DNA of 64,000 bases from Pseudovibrio zosterae (GCF_033843645.1 NZ_JAWXVZ010000004.1:186001-250000); one strand, 5' to 3'. Counted from the stretch's first letter, positions 25,097 to 33,684 are shown. The notes: generated by a model from the sequence alone, not told the origin. A program made the numbers and translations.

Positions 25097-26624
25097 AGAG
25101 AAAACACCCTTCGGGCATGGTCCGCTGCAAATTGAGCCCGGGCCGGAAGTCCATGAATGGAAAAATGTCCCGCTCAGGCTCGATGCCCGGCGCCAGCTCG
25201 ATGATCTCTAGCCCTTCATCGCTCAAGCGGAACACCGCGCGCTCGGTTATGTAAAGCACCTCCTGCCCGGACTGCCGGGCAAAGGCGCCAGAAAAGGTGA
25301 TCGCCGCCACCTTTTGGGTGAACTTGCGCACCTTTCCCGGTTGGACCACCGCGAGCTTGCCGCCTTCAAAAGCGACCTTGGCCCCTGCCGCATCAAACGT
25401 GCCGCAGAACACCACCTTCTTGGCGTTTTGGGCAATTTCGATAAAGCCACCCGGACCAATCAAATTGCCGCCCAGATGGGACACATTCACGTTGCCGTGC
25501 CGGTCCGCTTCGCCCATGCCCAAAAAGGTCACGTCAATTCCGCCGCCTGAGTAGTAGTCGAACTGCTCGATGGAAGGGATGATGGCGTCGGTGTTGCTCG
25601 CAGCCCCGAACAAGGCATCGTCCAGCATGCGGCCATTATGAATGCCCTGCTCAAGGCTCATCCAGAGCCTATCGCCAATACCCTGTTCTGCAACAACGCC
25701 AAAAATGCCACCGGGAATGCCGAACCCGAAGTTGAGCGAAGCATTCCCCTTCAGCTCTAGTGCGGCGCGGCGGGCGATGATGCGGCGCTCCAGCTTGGCG
25801 GGAATATCTGCCGTCGCCTCCCCAAGATAGGCCCGTTTGGCGCCCGAAACGGTAAGGTCGTAGGAGCGCCCATAAAACTGAGGTTGCTCGGGTGCCGCAA
25901 CCACACCATTCACCATGATGCCCGGAATGCGCACGTGCCGGGCGTGCAGGGCACCTTGCGTCACCACCTGACGCACCTGCGCCAGCACCAGCCCACCACA
26001 GTTGTGGGCGGCAAGAGCCATGGAGTGAATGTCCATGTCGATGCTCTCTTCCTCCGGGCTGATGTTGCCCTTGGTGTCGGCATAGGTGCCGCGCACAATG
26101 GCCACATCCACCTTGAACGGCTTGTAGCGAAGGATCTCCTTGCCATCCACCTCCATCAGCTCCACCAGATCTTCGGTGGTACGGGCATTGCACTTACCCC
26201 CCTGCTGACGAGGGTCAACAAAAGTGCCGAGGCCCGAATGGGTGAACAGGCCCGGACGGCCCGCGCCGATTTCCCGCAGGAGATGCTGCACTACACCGCC
26301 GGGGAAGCAATAGGCCTCCACTTTTTCGTCGCGCACAAGCTGCTGCATCTTGGGCGACCATGTGAAATGAGCGGCAATGACCCGCTTCACCATGCCCTCA
26401 TGGGCAAAGCGGTTGGTGCCCATTCGGTCGCGATCACCCAGCCCGAGAGAATGAACAAGCGTCAGATCCCGCGGATGGCCGGTCTCCAAAAACCGCGTTT
26501 CGATGGCCTCCAAAATCTCCTCAGCGGAGATCATCCCTGCGCCATTGCCGGATATGGCAATGGTATCGCCATCCTTGATCAGGGCGGCCGCGTCTTGGGC
26601 GCTCAAAAACTCTGCTTTTGCCAT
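25095..26624 (-). CDS. Acyl-CoA:acetate/3-ketoacid CoA-transferase (YdiF/propionate CoA-transferase type)
   Basis: A 509-residue single-chain class I CoA-transferase, in which alpha and beta halves are fused. The N-terminal half begins FLSAQDAAALIKDGDTIAISG and contains THSGLGTFVDPRQQGG; the C-terminal half contains LNFGFGIPGGI and, further on, SLEQGIHNG, where the Glu forms the covalent CoA intermediate. It moves CoA between acetyl- or other acyl-CoA and an organic acid. Last gene of a four-gene catabolic operon (SDR, TIM-barrel, enoyl-CoA hydratase, CoA-transferase) divergent from a TetR gene; substrate unknown. Confidence 0.93.
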   Translation of the reverse strand: MAKAEFLSAQDAAALIKDGDTIAISGNGAGMISAEEILEAIETRFLETGHPRDLTLVHSLGLGDRDRMGTNRFAHEGMVKRVIAAHFTWSPKMQQLVRDEKVEAYCFPGGVVQHLLREIGAGRPGLFTHSGLGTFVDPRQQGGKCNARTTEDLVELMEVDGKEILRYKPFKVDVAIVRGTYADTKGNISPEEESIDMDIHSMALAAHNCGGLVLAQVRQVVTQGALHARHVRIPGIMVNGVVAAPEQPQFYGRSYDLTVSGAKRAYLGEATADIPAKLERRIIARRAALELKGNASLNFGFGIPGGIFGVVAEQGIGDRLWMSLEQGIHNGRMLDDALFGAASNTDAIIPSIEQFDYYSGGGIDVTFLGMGEADRHGNVNVSHLGGNLIGPGGFIEIAQNAKKVVFCGTFDAAGAKVAFEGGKLAVVQPGKVRKFTQKVAAITFSGAFARQSGQEVLYITERAVFRLSDEGLEIIELAPGIEPERDIFPFMDFRPGLNLQRTMPEGCFL

Positions 26625-26650
26625 GGGTTCAGTCCAGTCGATGGTTCGCT

Positions 26651-27430
26651 CTAGCGGTTGGTATAGGTGGGTCTGCGCTTTTCAAGGAAAGCTTGAACGC
26701 CTTCCCTGCAATCTTCCGTTCCGGCGGCCTGCGCCACCGCGCTGGCGTGGTGCTGCGCCATATCCTCGTGCATGGTGTCGAGCAGCCCCTTCACCAGAGC
26801 CATGGCCGAAGGGCCGTTGCCGGAAAGCTGCGCCAACCACTCTGCAGTTCTGGTTTGCAAGGCCTCCTGATCCTCACAGACAGCCGTGACCAGCCCCCAG
26901 CTCTCGGCTGTTTGGGCAGAAATCGGCGCCCCCAAGAGGGTGAGATGACGCGCGCGTGAAACCCCGGCGATCTCCGCCAGACGGCGCACGCCCATCCAGC
27001 CGGGGATCATGCCCAGCGTGACTTCCGGCGTGCCGAACTTGGCGCGTGCCGTACACAGGCGCAGGTCTGCGGCCATGGCCAGCTCCAGCCCGCCGCCAAG
27101 GCAATGACCGTTGATGGCCGCAATGATCGGCTGGGGCAACTTGCGCAAGCGCTCAAACACCTCAATGCCAAACAGTATCCAGTCACGCCCCATATCGTGC
27201 GGCGTCAGGCTGCCCCATGCCTCGATGTCTCCGCCGGTGCAAAAGAACCGGTCGCCTTCCCCGCGCAGGACAATGGCCCGAAGGTCTCGGTCCCTCCGTG
27301 CTTCCTCACAGATCTTGTCAAGGTCTTCCAGCATGGCATAGGTCAGCGCGTTGCCCTTTTCCGGGCGGTTGAGGACGATCTCGCCATGGGCTTCATGGCG
27401 CACCCATCTTGTCTGCTCACTTAACTTCAT
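26651..27430 (-). CDS. Enoyl-CoA hydratase/isomerase-family protein
   Basis: A crotonase-fold enzyme of 259 residues. Motifs: WVRHEAHGEIVLNRPEKGNALT, the oxyanion-hole segment DRFFCTGGDIEAWG, IAAINGHCLGGGLELAMAADLR and FGTPEVTLGMIPGWMGVRRL. In the second half-site the usual catalytic Glu sits in FGTPEVTLG; the first is less clear, so hydratase, isomerase and other crotonase reactions remain possible. It lies 16 bases from the TIM-barrel gene and 27 from the CoA-transferase gene in one operon. Confidence 0.9.
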   Translation of the reverse strand: MKLSEQTRWVRHEAHGEIVLNRPEKGNALTYAMLEDLDKICEEARRDRDLRAIVLRGEGDRFFCTGGDIEAWGSLTPHDMGRDWILFGIEVFERLRKLPQPIIAAINGHCLGGGLELAMAADLRLCTARAKFGTPEVTLGMIPGWMGVRRLAEIAGVSRARHLTLLGAPISAQTAESWGLVTAVCEDQEALQTRTAEWLAQLSGNGPSAMALVKGLLDTMHEDMAQHHASAVAQAAGTEDCREGVQAFLEKRRPTYTNR

Positions 27431-27445
27431 GTCATCCCCACTGGG

Positions 27446-28297
27446 TCAGCAAACGGTGGTCATGCGGTCGATGCAGGTTGAAAGCACATCATCTTCATTC
27501 TGCAGCCACCAGTTGTTTTTTGAGAATATTTCCACCTCGACAGGCCCTGCGTACCCTGCCGCCTCCACCCAACGCCGAATTTGGCGCAGGTCCACAACGC
27601 CATCGCCCATCATGCCCCTGTCCTGAACCAGATCGGTGGTGGGCACCAGCCAGTCAGACACATGGAAGCCCAAAATGCGGTTCTGCTTGCCGGCACGGGC
27701 AATGTCGCGCTCCAGATACTCGTCCCACCACAGGTGGTAGACGTCCAACGCAACGCCGAGATCCCCGCTGTTGTGTGGGTCGAGCGCCTCACACCAGTCC
27801 AGCGCCTGCCCCAACGTGTTGAGGCAAGACCGGTCCCCGGCTGTCATGGGGTGCAACGGCTCCAGCGCCAGAGGCACCCGAAGCTCTCGGGCGGTTTCCA
27901 TCAGCTCGGCGACACCGTCCTTAACTTGACGGCGCGCGCTCGCAAGATCCCTGGAGCCTGCAGGCAAGCTTCCCACCACAAGGATGTAGCAGTCCGCACC
28001 CAGCAGCGCTGCGGTCTCAAGCGCTCGCTTGTTGTCCTCAAGGGCCGCCCGGCGCGTTTGCTCTGTTTCCTGCGGAAAGTAAGTGGAGCGGCACAGCCCA
28101 TTGACCTTCAGCCCTGCGTCCTTGATCTGGCGGGCGACCGCATGCACCTCGCAGCCTTCAAGATCGCGGCGCCACGGCACGATGCTGCCAAAGCCATGAC
28201 GGGCGGCGCGCTCAATCACTTCAGAAATCGGACTGCGATGCCCCAAGCTAGCGGTATTGAGGCTTAAAAGCGGGCTGTTCTTTTCCAATACACGCAT
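27446..28297 (-). CDS. Sugar phosphate isomerase/epimerase-family TIM-barrel protein
   Basis: A 283-residue AP-endonuclease-2-like (xylose isomerase-like) barrel. It begins SLNTASLGHRSPISEVIERA, has the metal-site strand VPLALEPLHPMTAGD, then DLGVALDVYHLWWD, FHVSDW and the closing GYAGPVEVEIFS, giving the usual Glu-Asp-His-Glu metal ligands. Such proteins act as isomerases, epimerases or dehydratases on hydroxy-ketones. Its place between SDR and hydratase genes suggests that it prepares a hydroxy- or keto-acid for CoA activation. Confidence 0.88.
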   Translation of the reverse strand: MRVLEKNSPLLSLNTASLGHRSPISEVIERAARHGFGSIVPWRRDLEGCEVHAVARQIKDAGLKVNGLCRSTYFPQETEQTRRAALEDNKRALETAALLGADCYILVVGSLPAGSRDLASARRQVKDGVAELMETARELRVPLALEPLHPMTAGDRSCLNTLGQALDWCEALDPHNSGDLGVALDVYHLWWDEYLERDIARAGKQNRILGFHVSDWLVPTTDLVQDRGMMGDGVVDLRQIRRWVEAAGYAGPVEVEIFSKNNWWLQNEDDVLSTCIDRMTTVC

Positions 28298-28321
28298 GGG
28301 AACTCAACAATCTCCCCGCCG

Positions 28322-29110
28322 TCAGAAATTCGGGATGGTGAGGCCACCATCAACCAAGACAGCCTGTCCAATGGAGTAGGGCATCTGGCCTTCCGCCATG
28401 CTCACCACGTATTTGGCAATGTCTTCTGGCTGGCCCCAGCGCTTCATGGGCACAAGGCCTTCCGCAATCAGCTTGTCGTATTTCGCCTTGGAGGGGCGCG
28501 TCATTTCCGTCTCTATGATGCCCGGCTGGATTTCGTAGACCCCAATTCCTTCTTCCGCCAAACGCAGGGAGAACAGCTTGGTGGTCATGCTGGACGCCGC
28601 CTTGGAGACACAATACTCACCGCGGTTCAATGCCAAAGCCACTACGTTGCAGGAGGTTACGTTGATGATGGCGCGGTGCTGGTCGCCAATCTGGCCCTGT
28701 GCCAGCATGTATTTCGCCGCCCGCTGGGTGAGAAAGAACACGGCACGGGTATTGACCGAGAGGTTGTAGTCGTAGCTGTCCACCTCAACATCCAGAATGT
28801 CACCTCGGCTTTTCACCGAGACACCAGCGTTGTTCATCACAACGTCAAGACGGCCCCACTTGTCGAGCGCGGCGGCAAACAGCACGCAATGAAGGTCCAG
28901 ATCCGCAACATCACAGGCAAAAATTTCGGCATCTCCCCCCAAGGCCTGGATGTCCCGCGCTGCGCTTTGCAGCAAAGCGATATCCTCTGCGCCGTCGCGG
29001 TCGTTAAGCAGAACATTGAAGCCCGCCTTTGCCAGCGCCACGGCACAGCCTCTGCCAATGCCTCTGGCAGCACCGGTGATAAGGGCGACGGGGCGTTCGG
29101 AAACAGTCAT
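28322..29110 (-). CDS. SDR-family oxidoreductase (3-oxoacyl reductase-like)
   Basis: A classical short-chain dehydrogenase of 262 residues. ALITGAARGIGRGCA is the cofactor loop, NNAGVSVKSRG the NNAG motif, and the catalytic set is Ser in INVTSCNVVAL with Tyr-x3-Lys in YCVSKAA. Start 29110 has GGAG 8 bases upstream; ATG 29140 does not. First gene of the four-gene operon and divergent from the TetR gene; the regulatory dyad at 29145-29158 lies about 35 bases upstream of this start. Confidence 0.92.
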   Translation of the reverse strand: MTVSERPVALITGAARGIGRGCAVALAKAGFNVLLNDRDGAEDIALLQSAARDIQALGGDAEIFACDVADLDLHCVLFAAALDKWGRLDVVMNNAGVSVKSRGDILDVEVDSYDYNLSVNTRAVFFLTQRAAKYMLAQGQIGDQHRAIINVTSCNVVALALNRGEYCVSKAASSMTTKLFSLRLAEEGIGVYEIQPGIIETEMTRPSKAKYDKLIAEGLVPMKRWGQPEDIAKYVVSMAEGQMPYSIGQAVLVDGGLTIPNF

Positions 29111-29144
29111 CTGTGATACTCCACGGTTGTCTGTTGCCATTAAT

Positions 29145-29162
29145 TAACTATCCAGTTAGTTA
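29145..29162. promoter_or_regulatory. Probable TetR-type operator upstream of the SDR operon
   Basis: TAACTATCCAGTTA (29145-29158) is a perfect 5-bp inverted repeat with a 4-base centre, extended by a second partial repeat TAGTTA (29157-29162). It sits between the SDR operon and its divergent TetR gene, where an operator is expected. Assignment to the TetR protein is by position only. Confidence 0.5.
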
Positions 29163-29370
29163 GTACAAGCAGTGATTTTACCAACAACGCACTCGCAGCA
29201 CCGTGGTGTGACTGGGAAAGATCACTGGAATCAATAGGCTCAAGGTAACGTGAACGGAATGAATTATTGTTGCATTGTTCAAGTTGCCCCGAGAAAAACA
29301 GCGTAAGCCGTGGCAGCAACAGGGATGATGGGCAGCAACACAGGGCGCGTGTCCATCCCTTCAGAAAGAC

Positions 29371-30021
29371 ATGATGACAGAAACCGAAAAGCCTAACCCC
29401 ATGAAGCAGCGTCGCAACGCAAAGGAGACACGCCGCAAGATTTTGGAGGCCGCGCGGGATGAATTTGCCTCCGCCGGATTTGAAGGCGCGCGCGTGGACC
29501 GGATTGCAGAAAGTGCGGGCGTGAACAAGAACATGCTCTACCACTATTTCGGCAACAAGGATGCTTTGTTCTCAGTGGTTCTCGACGAGGCTTATCGCGA
29601 CATTCGCCAGCAGGAAGCTGCCTTGGAACTGGACCCCTTGTCCCCTCTGGAAGCGATCAAGGCTCTCGTTACCTTTTCATGGACCTACTACCTCAAGAAT
29701 CCGGAGTTCATACGGCTGCTCAACGCGGAAAACCAGTTGCAAGGCCGCCACGTCAAAGCCTCTGCCGACACGAGGCAAATCAACCAGACCCATCTGGTGC
29801 GCATGAAAGAAATCCTGCAGCGCGGGCGAGAAGATGGCTCATTGCGCGATGATATTGATCCCATACAGCTCAACATCTCCATTGCCGCCCTCGGTTTTTT
29901 TTACCTGATAAACCAGCACACACTCTCGACCGTGTACCAACGCGACCTGATGAGCAATGAAGAGCTGGATGAGCGCCTGCGGGTGATGCAGGACACGATC
30001 TTGTGCTGGGTTCGTCGCTAG
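29371..30021 (+). CDS. TetR-family transcriptional regulator (RutR/CmcR-like)
   Basis: A 216-residue repressor. The N-terminal helix-turn-helix reads RRKILEAARDEFASAGFEGA, RVDRIAESAGVNKNMLYHYF and GNKDALFSVVLDEAY, the normal TetR layout at about residues 20-65. The ligand-binding part resembles the RutR subgroup (LEAIKALVTFSWTYYLKNPEFIRLLNAENQLQG, DIDPIQLNISIAALGFFYLIN). It is divergent from the SDR/hydratase/CoA-transferase operon and probably controls it in response to a pathway intermediate. Confidence 0.9.
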   Translation: MMTETEKPNPMKQRRNAKETRRKILEAARDEFASAGFEGARVDRIAESAGVNKNMLYHYFGNKDALFSVVLDEAYRDIRQQEAALELDPLSPLEAIKALVTFSWTYYLKNPEFIRLLNAENQLQGRHVKASADTRQINQTHLVRMKEILQRGREDGSLRDDIDPIQLNISIAALGFFYLINQHTLSTVYQRDLMSNEELDERLRVMQDTILCWVRR

Positions 30022-30097
30022 GCGCGGCACTTATCCCCCGCCTTGGCAGCGGCACTTAGACTGAAGCCCTCTTGCTTTCATGAGGAATGACCGCGCC

Positions 30098-31330
30098 ATG
30101 AACCCGTTCTTATCCATCGCCCTTTCCCTTCTGCCCGATCTGGTATCCGCCCTTGAGCCGGATGAGGAGAGCGTTTCCACCCGCCGCATCAGCCGCGTGA
30201 TCAAAAGCGTTACGGGTGCAACGGATCCGGAAAAGATCCGCGCGGCCCTGGAGCACGACAGGGAACTGGAGGTGCAACTCACCCTCGCCCTTGCCAAATT
30301 GAATGCCGATCTTCAGGCCAAACGCCTCAATGCCTCAGTCAAGCAGGCGGAAAATGCGCGTCAGGATGCGCTGGCGCGGCTCGACCGGCATTTGGCAGAC
30401 CAGCGCGAAGCGCGTTCCGCGTTTTCGACACTGGCAAGCAGTGCAAATCCGTTTGCTTGGGGGCCTGTAGCGGTCTCCATGGTTGTCACTCTCGGCTTCT
30501 TCGGCATTTTGGCTGGCTTGCTGGTGCTGTGGCAAGCGCCGGTTGAGGCGAGCAACCGAGAAGCGTTTCAGCTGCTCAACATTGCCATTGGCGCTCTGAC
30601 TGCGGGCTTTGCCACCGTCATCAGTTTTTGGCTAGGCTCCTCGCAGGGGTCCCGCGCAAAAGACGCTGCCCTTGCCACCCCGGTGCGCCAACCGTTTTCT
30701 TCCCCCTCACCGCAGCTCACACCCCTGCAGCTCACACCCCTGCAGCATTCACCCCAGCAGCTTTCGCCCCAGCAGCTTTCGCCCCAGCCCGCCTCTTTCA
30801 CACCCCCCGCAACACAAGAGCGTTTCGAGGCGTGCGTCGAGATTGTCCTCTCTCATGAGGGCGGCTATGTGGACCACCCGCAAGATCCGGGCGGCGCGAC
30901 CAACTTCGGCATCACGCTTGCCACTCTGCGCGACTGGCGCGGCGATCTCGCCTTGTCCGCCGAGGATGTGAAGGCTCTGTCTCGCACGGAAGCCAAGCAG
31001 ATTTACCGGGCGCGCTACTGGCAGGCCCTTTCATGTGATCAGCTTCCTGCTGGCCTTGATCTGATGCTGTTTGATTTTGGCGTCAATGCCGGACCGGGCC
31101 GGGCGGCCAGACTGCTGCAACGCTTGGTGGGGGCCGAGGAAGACGGTGTGATTGGCCCCCGCACCCTTGCCGCAACTACCGAGTTAGCGACCCGTCGCTT
31201 GATCAACGCCTATGCGGACGCCCGGCTTGCCTACTACCGCGGGCTGTCGCATTTCAGCAGCTTTGGCCGCGGCTGGACAAACCGGACAGAGGCTGTTCGC
31301 AGCGCCTCCCTTGGCATGGTGATTGACTGA
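30098..31330 (+). CDS. Holin-like membrane domain fused to GH108 lysozyme
   Basis: A 410-residue chimera. Residues about 1-200 resemble phage and gene-transfer-agent holins of the 3TM type: a charged coiled-coil-like stretch, two hydrophobic helices (SMVVTLGFFGILAGLLVLW and LLNIAIGALTAGFATVISFW) and the end FWLGSSQGSRAKD. A Pro/Gln-rich linker of five 5-residue repeats follows (about 206-230). From about 242 comes a GH108 lysozyme with SHEGGYVDHPQDPGGATNFG (catalytic Glu about 254) and a C-terminal peptidoglycan-binding region with LMLFDFGVNAG. No other phage genes are nearby. Start 30098 has AGGA 11 bases upstream. Confidence 0.82.
   Translation: MNPFLSIALSLLPDLVSALEPDEESVSTRRISRVIKSVTGATDPEKIRAALEHDRELEVQLTLALAKLNADLQAKRLNASVKQAENARQDALARLDRHLADQREARSAFSTLASSANPFAWGPVAVSMVVTLGFFGILAGLLVLWQAPVEASNREAFQLLNIAIGALTAGFATVISFWLGSSQGSRAKDAALATPVRQPFSSPSPQLTPLQLTPLQHSPQQLSPQQLSPQPASFTPPATQERFEACVEIVLSHEGGYVDHPQDPGGATNFGITLATLRDWRGDLALSAEDVKALSRTEAKQIYRARYWQALSCDQLPAGLDLMLFDFGVNAGPGRAARLLQRLVGAEEDGVIGPRTLAATTELATRRLINAYADARLAYYRGLSHFSSFGRGWTNRTEAVRSASLGMVID
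30713..30787 (+). repeat. Five tandem 15-bp repeats in the lysozyme linker
   Basis: Five consecutive 15-base units beginning CAGC encode QLTPL, QLTPL, QHSPQ, QLSPQ and QLSPQ, the hinge between the membrane domain and the lysozyme domain. Copies 1-2 and 4-5 are nearly identical at base level, so copy number may vary between strains by slippage. Confidence 0.85.
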
Positions 31331-31381
31331 CCTGCGCTCTGCCCCCTGCGCCTTGTGCCTTGTGCTTTGGCCCCTAAAAAC

Positions 31382-31407
31382 CAAGTGAGGCGCGTTCGCC
31401 TCACTTG
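31382..31407. other. Perfect 11-bp hairpin
   Basis: CAAGTGAGGCG / CGCCTCACTTG with a CGTT loop lies between the holin-lysozyme gene and the Hsp70 gene. The plus strand lacks a T-run after it, but the minus strand has GTTTTT, so it would work as a terminator mainly for antisense transcription. Confidence 0.6.
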
Positions 31408-31534
31408 TCCCCGCAGTTAGGGAAAGCAGCTCTTCCCTGCTGCGAAAACTCACGTGAGCACTGGACGTTTCTCCTCCCATCGTGTAGGCACGCTCTCCCC
31501 CTTCTTACCGAGAGACCATTCAGGCGAGGCGAGC

Positions 31535-32800
31535 ATGACCCCTACTTGCGCAGGCATTGATTTTGGCACGTCCAATTCCACCCTCGGGGTTTTCACCGGC
31601 AACGGACCGAAGCTCGTCCCCGTGGAAGGCGAAGCAACCGACATTCCCACCGCGATCTTCTTCAATTTTGAAGAGCAAGAGACCGTGTTTGGCCGTCAAG
31701 CGCGAGCAGACTATATGGACGGTTTTGAAGGCCGCCTTATGCGCTCCTTGAAAAGCGTGCTCGGCTCTGCCCTAATTGAAGAAAAGACCCCTATCCTCGC
31801 GCAGTCCGTCCCCTTCAAGGAAATCATCGGCATCTTTCTCGGACACTTGAAGGACAAGCTCACGCATTTTGCGGGCGGTGACGTCTCACAGGTGGTCATG
31901 GGCCGTCCCGTGCATTTCGTCGATGATGATGCAGAGGCCGACCGTGCCGCTCAGAACACGCTGGAAGAAATGACACGGGCACAGGGTTTCAGCTCGGTTG
32001 CCTTCCAATATGAGCCCATTGCCGCCGCGCTTGCTTATGAGCAGCAGGCCACCCGCGAAGAAGTGGTTCTTGTGATTGATATCGGCGGCGGCACTGCCGA
32101 CTTCTCCGTGGTCCGTGTCTCACCGGAACGCGCAAAAGCAGCCGACCGGCTGGATGATATTCTCGCAAATACCGGCGTTCACATTGGCGGCACTGACTTC
32201 GACCAGCTGCTCTCCATGGCGCAAGTCATGCCTCATATGGGCTACAAGAGCTTGAGCCGTGACGGCAAGCGGCCCCTGCCGTCAAAGTACTACTTTGAAC
32301 TCGCCACCTGGCACTCCATCAACCGCATGTACGACCCAAAGATCCTCAGAGAACTGCGTGAAGTGCGCCGCGAAGCTGCCGAACCCCTTCGGGTCGACCG
32401 GATAATAGACGTGGTGACACATCGGCAGGGCCATGCGCTGGCAGGCCTTTGCGAGCAGGCGAAGATTGACTTGTCCGACGCAGCGGAAGTGACCGTTTCC
32501 TTGCCCCTGAAAGAAAGCGCGCTGTCGCTGTCGCTGTCGCTCACCAAGGCAGAGTTTGACGCGGCCATAAATCCCTCCGCTGAAAGGCTTTCCGAAGAGA
32601 TCGACACAGCCCTTTCCATGGCCGGCGTGACCGCGCCGACCATCGACTGCGTGTTCCTGACCGGCGGCACCACCCGTGTGCCCCTGCTGCAATCCATGTT
32701 CCGCGCCAAGTTTCCAGAGGCACAAATCGTGGAAGGGGATGTGTTCGGCGCTGTGGGCATGGGCTTGGCGCTGGACGCGCACCGCAAGTTCGGCAGCTAG
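31535..32800 (+). CDS. Hsp70-family protein, YegD-like
   Basis: A 421-residue cytosolic protein made only of the Hsp70/actin-like ATPase domain, without substrate-binding and lid domains. It begins CAGIDFGTSNSTLGVF (phosphate 1), has VLVIDIGGGTADFSVVRV (phosphate 2) and ends with VFLTGGTTRVPLLQSMF (adenosine motif). YegD proteins are atypical chaperone-like ATPases of unclear function. Start 31535 is supported by AGGCGAGG upstream. It is convergent with the outer-membrane protein gene and their ends overlap by 4 bases. Confidence 0.92.
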   Translation: MTPTCAGIDFGTSNSTLGVFTGNGPKLVPVEGEATDIPTAIFFNFEEQETVFGRQARADYMDGFEGRLMRSLKSVLGSALIEEKTPILAQSVPFKEIIGIFLGHLKDKLTHFAGGDVSQVVMGRPVHFVDDDAEADRAAQNTLEEMTRAQGFSSVAFQYEPIAAALAYEQQATREEVVLVIDIGGGTADFSVVRVSPERAKAADRLDDILANTGVHIGGTDFDQLLSMAQVMPHMGYKSLSRDGKRPLPSKYYFELATWHSINRMYDPKILRELREVRREAAEPLRVDRIIDVVTHRQGHALAGLCEQAKIDLSDAAEVTVSLPLKESALSLSLSLTKAEFDAAINPSAERLSEEIDTALSMAGVTAPTIDCVFLTGGTTRVPLLQSMFRAKFPEAQIVEGDVFGAVGMGLALDAHRKFGS

Positions 32801-33534
32801 AACCAAACGCGCAGGCCTACTGTTCCGTAGTGCGCACCGCCGTCCGTATCGCTAATGAAGCCATAGGCCCCCGAGCGGTGATGGAAGCGGAACATGAGCT
32901 GAATATGCTCATACTCCGGCAGGGCAAAGGTGATTTCCGGAGCGAGGTAGTGCAGAAGGCGGTCGCCGCCTGCCTTCCCGCCCCGCGCTTCTTCCACGGG
33001 GGTGATCTTGTCCGCGTAGTTGATGCCCGTTGAAACGGCAACGGAGGTGTAAAGATACTCGCGCCATGGAAACCCGTCGAAACGCAAGTACGCGGCCAGC
33101 CACACTTCCGTTACATGTTGCTGCCCATAACGGCGCGCGATCCCCACTTCCGGTTCAACGTGCACCATGTCCCAGAGCGAAAGAATGCGCTTGGACGCCG
33201 CGCCAGCCACAATGAAGTCATTGTCGTAATCCCATGTGTGCGGCGGATGCGCCTCCGTGAAAATCTGATACATGCCGTCTTTCACATAGGAACCGTTATA
33301 GATGGACACCGCGCAGCGGCCTTCGCAAGGCGTAAACAAGCCATACCAGCGAAACGCAAAATCGTCCTGCGTCAGCGCATCGGCATTGCCTGCCGCCTGC
33401 TCCGGCGGATCAGCGGCATAAACACCATTTGAAACATTGAGAATTGCTGCAAGCAACAGCGCGCCAAGGATGCGCGATAAACGCCAAAAAAACCGGCGCA
33501 GTTCTGCGCCCCCGGTTTTGACAGGGCTGAGCAC
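32797..33534 (-). CDS. Outer-membrane beta-barrel protein of unknown function
   Basis: A 245-residue secreted protein. An N-terminal signal peptide contains RRFFWRLSRILGALLLAAIL and ends near GVYAAD. The mature part has alternating hydrophobic and polar residues, aromatic-rich strands (DFAFRWYGLFTP, VTEVWLAAYLRFDGFPW, HIQLMFRFHHRSGAYGF) and ends in GTVGLRVWF, with the terminal Phe typical of outer-membrane barrels. It resembles acyloxyacyl-hydrolase/PagL-size barrels, but no catalytic triad is claimed. The start is GTG 33534 with a distant GGAG; the 5' coding region contains a strong terminator hairpin, so expression may be attenuated. Confidence 0.65.
   Translation of the reverse strand: MLSPVKTGGAELRRFFWRLSRILGALLLAAILNVSNGVYAADPPEQAAGNADALTQDDFAFRWYGLFTPCEGRCAVSIYNGSYVKDGMYQIFTEAHPPHTWDYDNDFIVAGAASKRILSLWDMVHVEPEVGIARRYGQQHVTEVWLAAYLRFDGFPWREYLYTSVAVSTGINYADKITPVEEARGGKAGGDRLLHYLAPEITFALPEYEHIQLMFRFHHRSGAYGFISDTDGGAHYGTVGLRVWF
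33486..33519 (-). terminator. Intrinsic terminator on the minus strand within the 5' end of the barrel gene
   Basis: Read on the minus strand, an AAAACCGG arm and GGCGCAG pair with CTGCGCCGGTTTTTTT (7-bp GC core, small bulge, then a CCAA/TTGG extension), ending in seven Ts (33486-33492). It either ends the cueR/copA transcript or acts as an attenuator for the barrel gene whose frame runs through it. Confidence 0.65.
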
Positions 33535-33640
33535 TGACCAACGTCACTCCGCTTGCACCGTCGAAGGCGGGTAAGGCCTTCGAGTCGGATAGGATCCTTC
33601 AGACCCTAGTGCTAGCAGGTTCGCGCACCGCCATAGCCCC
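33486..33640 (-). ncRNA. Possible structured RNA ending in the terminator
   Basis: Between cueR and the barrel gene lie about 150 bases with several stems on the minus strand, including TCGAAGGC-CTTACCC-GCCTTCGA (8 bp), GTGC/GCAC around 33620, and finally the intrinsic terminator. I do not recognise a known class (not SRP, 6S, RNase P or tmRNA by eye). It could be a small RNA or a leader controlling the barrel gene. Confidence 0.3.
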
Positions 33641-33684
33641 CAACTTCTTTGAGTTTCCAGAGGCGAAAACGGGCAGTCTGGGGT

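Noticed and set aside
30568..30801. Minus-strand frame with repeated GESCWGE-type units
   Set aside because: It is the antisense reading of the 15-bp repeats in the lysozyme linker.
33600..33650. GGTTCG-like stretch that suggested a tRNA or tmRNA piece
   Set aside because: No acceptor stem, D-stem or anticodon arm can be folded around it on either strand.
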